NCBI RefSeq assembly: GCF_900583165.1
Contig: NZ_UTKY01000073.1
Location: 124,001-188,000 of the forward strand
Source: Pseudomonas viridiflava
GTDB lineage: Bacteria > Pseudomonadota > Gammaproteobacteria > Pseudomonadales > Pseudomonadaceae
DNA: 64,000 bases
Reading direction: 5' to 3'
The position numbers and the translations under genes were made by a program. Below, one piece after another: positions 58,681 to 64,000 of this stretch. The notes beneath the pieces were generated by a model. It was given only the letters and a program-made list of their open reading frames with translations, searched no databases and was not told where the DNA came from. The stretch's first letter is position 1, and every line of letters starts with the position of its first letter.

Positions 58681-60057
58681 TCAACGCTCGTGCATTGCCT
58701 CCGCACGAGACTTGATGATCGGCTTGAGCAGGTAGCTCAAGATGCTTTTCTTGCCGGTGATGATGTCAACCGAGGCGACCATGCCGGGGATGATCAGCAG
58801 CGGCTTTTCGTCGGTGCCTAGGTGGCTACGGTCAGTGCGCAATTTGATGATGTAGAAGGTGTTTTTCTTCTCTTCATCCATCACGGTGTCGGCGCCGATC
58901 TGTTCGAGTTTGCCTTTGAGGCCACCGTAGATGGTGTAGTCATAGGCGGTGAATTTGATCATGGCTTCCTGGCCGGGGTGCAGGAAGGCGATGTCTTGTG
59001 GGCGGATTTTGGCTTCTACCAAAATGGTGTCGTCCAGCGGCACCACTTCGGCCATGTCGCTGCCGGGCTGGATTACGCCGCCGACGGTGTTGACCAGCAT
59101 CTGCTTGACGATGCCGCGCACGGGGGAGGTGACCATGGTGCGGCTCACGCGGTCTTCCAGGCCTTTGGAGGTGGCTTGGGCCTTGCTCAGCAGGGTGCGT
59201 GCTTCGTTCAGCTGGCTCAGGGCTTCGCTGCGGAATTTGCCACGGGTTTCGTCGATCTTGCGCTGCACTTCGTTGATGGCGGCCTGGGCGCGGGGGATGG
59301 CCAGGGTGGTGCCATCGAGCATACCGCGAGTTTCAACCTCGGAGCGTTTTAGGCGCAGCACTTCTACCGGCGAGATCGCGCCCTGTTGCACCAGGGGTTC
59401 GGACATGCCGATTTCCTGGCGCAGCAGGTTCAGGCTGTTGCGGTACTGGTCCTGCTTGGAGCTGAACTCACGCAGCTCTTGCTGGCGTTGCAACAGTTGT
59501 TGTTGCAGCCCGCCGACTTCATCCGCCAGTTGTTGGCGGCGGCTGGCGTACAGCGATTCTTCGTTCGAGACCTGGTTGGGCACAGCTTTGCGTGCGTCGT
59601 CGGTGATGTTCAGCGGCCGATTGTCGACCTCTGCGCTCAAGCGCTCCACGCGCAGCTCCATGGCCACACGCTCGGCTTCGGTTTCGCCGACGTTGGAAGC
59701 AAAGCGGGTGTCGTCCAGGCGGATCAGTGGCGCGCCGGCTTCGACGATCTGGCCTTCGTGCACGTAGATCTGGGCGACGATACCGCCTTCCAGGTTTTGA
59801 ATTTTTTGGATGCGAGACGAGGGGATGGCCTTGCCTTCGCCTTTGGTCACTTCGTCGATGATCGCGAAGTGTGCCCACAGCACCAGGAACACAAAGAAGC
59901 CGATCACGGCCCAGATGGTCAGGCGAACGATGCGTGGTGCATCGTCCACTAACGCCTTCTCGACTTCAGGTAACGGCTGGTCGTCGAGGGAGTCGCTGCC
60001 CTTGAAGTAGCGGAAGATCACATCTTTCCAATGGCCTGGGCCGGACTTAAGCAACAC
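58681..60057 (-). CDS. lapC: type I secretion membrane fusion protein (HlyD family)
   Basis: The 458-residue protein has an N-terminal cytoplasmic segment, one TM helix (about residues 45-66), and the HlyD beta-barrel/lipoyl elements (KIQNLEGGIVAQIYVHEGQIVEAGAPLIRLDD). A long periplasmic coiled coil (about 120-290) and a C-terminal barrel follow. The start is GTG 60057 with AGGGG seven bases upstream. It overlaps lapB by 11 bases and is homologous to LapC, which links LapB to the outer-membrane channel. Confidence 0.9.
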   Translation of the reverse strand: MLLKSGPGHWKDVIFRYFKGSDSLDDQPLPEVEKALVDDAPRIVRLTIWAVIGFFVFLVLWAHFAIIDEVTKGEGKAIPSSRIQKIQNLEGGIVAQIYVHEGQIVEAGAPLIRLDDTRFASNVGETEAERVAMELRVERLSAEVDNRPLNITDDARKAVPNQVSNEESLYASRRQQLADEVGGLQQQLLQRQQELREFSSKQDQYRNSLNLLRQEIGMSEPLVQQGAISPVEVLRLKRSEVETRGMLDGTTLAIPRAQAAINEVQRKIDETRGKFRSEALSQLNEARTLLSKAQATSKGLEDRVSRTMVTSPVRGIVKQMLVNTVGGVIQPGSDMAEVVPLDDTILVEAKIRPQDIAFLHPGQEAMIKFTAYDYTIYGGLKGKLEQIGADTVMDEEKKNTFYIIKLRTDRSHLGTDEKPLLIIPGMVASVDIITGKKSILSYLLKPIIKSRAEAMHER

Positions 60058-62200
60058 TGATCTGCCCCTTTTTCAGCGCTTCCATGACGGCCGCTTTTGG
60101 ACCGTCCGCGAGTATTTGGCCACGGTCGATCACCAGCAGGCGATCCACCAGGCTCAACAGCGAGGCGCGGTGGGTGACCAGAATCACCGTCTTGTTTTCG
60201 ATAACGGCTTGCAGGCGCTGTTTAAGACGCTCTTCGCCAGTGTTGTCCATGGCGCTGGTGGGTTCGTCCAGCAGCAAGATGGGCGGGTTCAGCAGCAGCG
60301 CACGGGCCAGGGCCACGTTTTGGCGTTGGCCACCGGAGAGGTTTTGCCCGCGCTCGCCCACCTGCAACTCATAACCCTGCGGGTGCAGCCTGGCGAATTC
60401 ATGCACGCCGGCCAGCTCTGCGGCTTGCAGCACCATTTCGTCGTCCACGTAGCGCGCACCTGAGACCAGGTTGTCGCGCAGGGTGCCCGCCAGCAGTTGA
60501 ATGTCTTGGGCGACGTAGCCGATGTTGTGGCGCAGTTCGCTGACGTCGATCTGGCGGATGTCTACGCCGTCCACCAGCAGCGAGCCGGAGTCGGGTTGAT
60601 ACAGTCCCACCAACAGCTTGGCCAGCGAGCTTTTGCCCGAGCCGCTGCGGCCGATGATGCCGATTTTTTCACCCGGGCGAACGTTAAGGTTGATGCCCCG
60701 CAGTGCCAGGTTTTGCTGGTTCGGGTAGGTGAAGTCGACTTCGCGGAACGTCATCGCACCTTGCAGCGTTTTGCGGCTCAGCGGACGCTCTTCGAAGTTA
60801 CGCTCTTGCGGCAGCTCCATCATCTGGTCCACGGAGACCATCGTCACCTTGGCTTGCTGGTAGCGGGTCAGCAGGCCCGACAGTTGGGCCAGCGGGCCGA
60901 GTGCGCGGCCACTGAGCATGTAGCACGCCACCAGGCCGCCCATGCTCAGGGTGCCGTCGATGATCTGGTACACGCCAAAAATGATCATTGCCACGCCGGC
61001 CACTTGCTGGATCAGCAACGTGATGTTCATCGCCAGGCCGGAGAGCACTTTGACGCGCAGTTCCAGGCGGCTAAGGGTGCCAATGGTTTGTTCCCATTGG
61101 TACTGGCGCTCGCTTTCGGCGTTGTTGACCTTGACCGCATCCAGCCCGGCGAGGGTCTCGATCAGGCTCGACTGGCGCTCGGCACTCAGGGCCATGGTGC
61201 GCTCAAGGGTCGCGGTCAGCGGCTTTTGCAAGAAGTGGCCAATACCCAGGGCCAGCGGGAAGGCGACGATGGGGATCCACACCAGGTGGCCGCCCAGCAG
61301 CGCGATCACGGCCAGGATGATCAGGGTAAACGGCAAATCGATCAGGCTGGTGAGCGTCAGGGAGGTGAGGAAGTCCCGCATCCCCTGGAACTCATGGATG
61401 TTGGACGCATAGCTGCCGACACGCGCCGGGCGCATTTTCATCGACATGCCCACGATGCGCTCAAACAGCGTCGCGGAGATGATCAGGTCGGTTTTCTTGC
61501 CGGCAAGGTCCAGGCACAGGCTGCGCATGCTCTTGAGCAACAGGTCGAACAGGTAGGCGCCGCAGATACCGATAGCCAGCACCCACAGGGTGGCCGTGGC
61601 CTGGTTTGGCACCACGCGGTCATACACGTTCATCACAAACAGCGGCGCAGCCAGGGCGATCAGGTTGATCACCAGGCTGGCGGCGATGGCATCGGCATAC
61701 AGCCAGCGCGAGCGTTTGAGGGTGTCTTTGAACCACGAGCGAGCCCGCGGGATCAGCGTGCCGCTGGTGACGTCAAATTTATGTTGCGGCTGGGCGAAGA
61801 AAACCCGGCCGCTGTAATCTTGACTCAGTGCCTCACGGGTCACCTGCACTTCGCCGCCGTCGCTCTCGCTGAGCAGCAGGCGGGCATTATCACCTTCCAA
61901 GCTCAACAGCACCGCACTGCGCCCGTCCTTTAATAGCAGCAAGGCTGGCAATGCGATGGACGGGATCTGCTCCAACTTGCGCTGCAGCAAACGCCCCTGC
62001 AAACCCGCACGCGCGGCTGCGCGGGGCAGCAAGTCGGCGCTCAGGCGCTGCCCCGCCAAGGGCAGGCCGGTGGTCAGCATGGCCCGGCTGGCAGGCTTGT
62101 AATGCAGCGAGCAGAGAGCCAACAACCCGTCTAGCAACGGGTCGTCGTGCTGAGTGCGCGGGTCATGGTTGAGTTGCGCCACACCAATTTCAGGATCCAA
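60047..62200 (-). CDS. lapB: type I secretion ATPase/permease
   Basis: The 717-residue ABC exporter has an N-terminal C39-like domain without the catalytic cysteine (about 20-140), six TM helices (about 170-430), and a nucleotide-binding domain. The latter shows Walker A GIIGRSGSGKSS (about 515-526), LSGGQRQNVALARAL and LLLDEPTSAMD. Such enzymes export RTX-type adhesins of the LapA family. The start is TTG 62200 (MDPEIGVAQLNHDPRTQHDD). It lies between lapE and lapC. Confidence 0.92.
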   Translation of the reverse strand: MDPEIGVAQLNHDPRTQHDDPLLDGLLALCSLHYKPASRAMLTTGLPLAGQRLSADLLPRAAARAGLQGRLLQRKLEQIPSIALPALLLLKDGRSAVLLSLEGDNARLLLSESDGGEVQVTREALSQDYSGRVFFAQPQHKFDVTSGTLIPRARSWFKDTLKRSRWLYADAIAASLVINLIALAAPLFVMNVYDRVVPNQATATLWVLAIGICGAYLFDLLLKSMRSLCLDLAGKKTDLIISATLFERIVGMSMKMRPARVGSYASNIHEFQGMRDFLTSLTLTSLIDLPFTLIILAVIALLGGHLVWIPIVAFPLALGIGHFLQKPLTATLERTMALSAERQSSLIETLAGLDAVKVNNAESERQYQWEQTIGTLSRLELRVKVLSGLAMNITLLIQQVAGVAMIIFGVYQIIDGTLSMGGLVACYMLSGRALGPLAQLSGLLTRYQQAKVTMVSVDQMMELPQERNFEERPLSRKTLQGAMTFREVDFTYPNQQNLALRGINLNVRPGEKIGIIGRSGSGKSSLAKLLVGLYQPDSGSLLVDGVDIRQIDVSELRHNIGYVAQDIQLLAGTLRDNLVSGARYVDDEMVLQAAELAGVHEFARLHPQGYELQVGERGQNLSGGQRQNVALARALLLNPPILLLDEPTSAMDNTGEERLKQRLQAVIENKTVILVTHRASLLSLVDRLLVIDRGQILADGPKAAVMEALKKGQISVA

Positions 62201-62245
62201 GCTGACTCTCTCTTAAGCGGTTCTGTGGTCCAACGCCGTCAAGAA

Positions 62246-63598
62246 TCAGTTCATCCCTGGCAGGTTTACCGACGGTTTAATATCGTTTTGCACAACGGAT
62301 GCCATCGGGGCAACTACGCCCTGACTTCTCAGCAGTTGGCCCATGTCGGCCTTGATACGGTACTGCGTATAGGTGTGCAGGCTTTTGATCTGGGCCAAAC
62401 GCTGCTGGGCGGTGAACAGCTCGTTCTCGCTGTCGAGCAGGTCGAGCAGTGTACGCTCACCGAGGCTGAACTGCTGCTGGTACGAGGTGCGCACTTTGGT
62501 GCTGCGGTCCACGTATTGCTGCGCAATCGGCACCTGCTGGGTGGCGTTGTTATAGGCGTTCCACGCCAAGCCCAATTCTTCGTTCAACTGACGCAGGGCG
62601 TTGTTGCGGATATCCAGCGCCTGGGTTGCCTGGGACGCCTTGGACTGCAGGCTGGCCTTGTCGCTGCCGCCGTTGAAGAGGTTGAACTGCATGTTCAGCA
62701 TTGCCGAGTAGCCATTGTCATGGCCTTCTTCACCGCCAAGGTTGTTGTTGGCCGAGCGCTGCAGCACTGCGTCAAAGCGTGGGTAGAAGGTCGACTTGGC
62801 GGCTTCGTACTGCTTTTCGGCAGCGGCGATGTCCGATTCGGCCGAGCGCAATACCGGGCTGTCGGCGATCATTTGGCGACGTGCGTCATCCAGGCTGGCA
62901 GGCAACTCGGTCACAACGCCCATTGGCCGCTCAAGCTGGTCAGGCTCTTGGCCGACCACGCTCAGGTAGTTGGTGTTGGCGTCTGCCAGGTTGGTCTGCT
63001 CGGTGATCAGGTTGTTTTGCGCCTGAGCCAGTCGGGCTTCGGCCTGGTCCATGTCCGCCATTCTGCCGACGCCACGGCTGGTGCGCAGTTGGATCTGGTC
63101 AAAAATGCGCTCGTGGCTTTTCAGGTTGTCCTGCGCCAGGTTCACCATCTCGCGACGGGTCAGCACATCCAGGTAAACCTGGGCGACCGTCAGTGCGGTG
63201 CGCTCGGAGGTATTGAGCAACGCATACCCACGGGAATTGGCGGTGGCTTGTTGGCGGCCGACTTCATTAACGGTGCCAAAACCCTGGAACAGGTTTTGCT
63301 GAAGGCGAATGCTCGATTCGCCACGGTTCAGGGTTTTCCAGTCATGGCTGTTGCTGGCGGCACGAGTCGAGGTGTTGTCTGAGCTCTCACGGCCATAACC
63401 CCCCAACAAGTCCACTTTAGGCAGGTAGCCGCCTTGGGCTTCGCGTACCTGATAGTCGGCGGCAATGCGCGCATTAATAGCTGCCTGGATCTCCGGGTGG
63501 TTTTCCACCGCAGTTTGCATCGCCTCAGGCAGGGTTTGGGCTTGGACGAAACTGGCGGCGAGAGCAAACGGCACAGCTTTAAAAAGGTGCAAACGCAT
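62246..63598 (-). CDS. lapE: TolC-family outer-membrane channel protein
   Basis: The 450-residue protein has a Sec signal (MRLHLFKAVPFALAASFVQA-Q) and two OEP repeats: TLPEAMQTAVENHPEIQAA at the start and DSPVLRSAESDIAAAEKQY near 240. Long coiled-coil helices follow, as in TolC/LapE. It is the first gene of the secretion operon on the - strand and completes the tripartite channel with LapB and LapC. The ATG is at 63598. Confidence 0.9.
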   Translation of the reverse strand: MRLHLFKAVPFALAASFVQAQTLPEAMQTAVENHPEIQAAINARIAADYQVREAQGGYLPKVDLLGGYGRESSDNTSTRAASNSHDWKTLNRGESSIRLQQNLFQGFGTVNEVGRQQATANSRGYALLNTSERTALTVAQVYLDVLTRREMVNLAQDNLKSHERIFDQIQLRTSRGVGRMADMDQAEARLAQAQNNLITEQTNLADANTNYLSVVGQEPDQLERPMGVVTELPASLDDARRQMIADSPVLRSAESDIAAAEKQYEAAKSTFYPRFDAVLQRSANNNLGGEEGHDNGYSAMLNMQFNLFNGGSDKASLQSKASQATQALDIRNNALRQLNEELGLAWNAYNNATQQVPIAQQYVDRSTKVRTSYQQQFSLGERTLLDLLDSENELFTAQQRLAQIKSLHTYTQYRIKADMGQLLRSQGVVAPMASVVQNDIKPSVNLPGMN

Positions 63599-63940
63599 TC
63601 TGATGTATCCCCGGGGGTGGTTGCCTTAAGCACGCAACAAAAGTGAAATCTTGCATTGGAATTGGCAACCGAAATGACTGCTTGTCATAGGGACCTGGTA
63701 GTCCAAACAGAAAGTCGCGAGCCGATTAAATATCAATGTGACATTACCCGGCGGATTGTTTAGGATGGCGCCAAATAGGTCAATACCTTGACGGAAAAGT
63801 AATTTGCTGAATTAAACAACAAATTATTGACGCCAATTTTTTCACACACATTTAGTACTCCAGCTATCGAATCGGCATAGGTAATGAGGCCGGTCTCCAT
63901 GATGGATACCCCCTGATCGGTAACACCCGGAGAGTCTTTT
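63599..63940. other. lapE-lapA divergent intergenic region
   Basis: These 342 bases separate lapE (-) and the adhesin gene (+). The centre is AT-rich. No repeat, RNA gene or convincing promoter hexamers were found. A 69-codon frame on the - strand (63760-63969) overlaps the adhesin start and is not supported. Confidence 0.5.
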
Positions 63941-64000
63941 ATGAGCAGCGTTGCGGTCGTCAAAAGCATTGTCGGTCAAGTGTTCGCGGTATCCCCGGAA
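63941..64000 (+). CDS. lapA: LapA-like giant adhesin, N-terminus only
   Basis: Twenty codons are visible (MSSVAVVKSIVGQVFAVSPE) before the window ends. They match the N-terminal retention-module start of LapA-family RTX adhesins, which holds the protein in the outer membrane until LapG cuts it. The ATG is preceded by CGGAGAG with seven bases between. The divergent exporter genes support the call. LapA and MapA cannot be told apart from this fragment, and the lapA symbol is used for the class. Confidence 0.7.
   Translation, partial: MSSVAVVKSIVGQVFAVSPE

Noticed and set aside
63760..63969. 69-codon - strand frame between lapE and the adhesin
   Set aside because: It overlaps the adhesin start, lacks a ribosome site and has no family features.

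Overview
The window is chromosomal DNA from a fluorescent Pseudomonas, most likely the P. fluorescens lineage. The evidence is the gene content (sfnB-type acyl-CoA dehydrogenases, tauABCD, rimABK, an OprD-family porin, a lap-type adhesin exporter), the high-GC codon use, and twelve copies of a GTGGGAGGGGGCTTGC-type REP doublet (REPIN) that sit close to the 3' ends of genes. No phage, transposase or CRISPR array was seen.

Layout. 1-16 kb is a sulfur-assimilation region: two SfnB-like flavoproteins (the first cut by the window edge), a hypothetical two-repeat protein, the cystine importer tcyJLN, D-cysteine desulfhydrase, serine acetyltransferase, a BCCT choline transporter, an aldo/keto reductase, tauABCD and gshA. 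16-29 kb is housekeeping and stress response: a PaaI-like thioesterase with tex, ompR/envZ, the rimABK ribosome-modification operon, hslR, a PAP2 phosphatase, hslO, pckA and an EamA transporter. 29-36 kb is more accessory: an overlapping pair of unknown genes, a Fic/YhfG toxin-antitoxin pair, a DUF2135/TPR protein, a RecQ-like helicase, a thioesterase and a glycine-zipper protein. 36-47 kb holds an FdhF/YdeP-type oxidoreductase with fdhD, a LysR regulator, a BON-LysM protein, yrfG, nudE, cysQ, a YiiD-type thioesterase and a DctB/DctD-like two-component pair. 47-51 kb is rmlBACD (dTDP-L-rhamnose). 51-57 kb has a 966-residue kinase/PLP-enzyme fusion, agmatine deiminase, a small conserved-looking protein and an OprD-family porin behind an apparent terminator. 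57-64 kb has a GT25 glycosyltransferase, a gene-poor stretch, tRNA-Thr(TGT), a complete type I secretion system (lapEBC) and, divergent from it, the first 20 codons of a LapA-like giant adhesin.

How the parts fit. Cystine, D-cysteine, taurine and probably sulfone-derived sulfur feed cysteine; EpsC supplies O-acetylserine, GshA makes glutathione, and CysQ clears PAP. RimABK, the Lap exporter and the rhamnose genes are surface or colonisation functions. Many operons show ATGA or TGATG stop/start overlaps, which decided several start codons. The most unusual observations are the three-part kinase/phospholyase-like fusion, a terminator inside the porin leader, a strong ribosome site and short upstream reading frame in front of betT, an orphan promoter-plus-terminator unit (candidate sRNA) at 36.3 kb, hybrid REPINs, and the unknown overlapping gene pair at 29.5-30.7 kb. 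All functions are read from sequence motifs and family knowledge; no database search was run.
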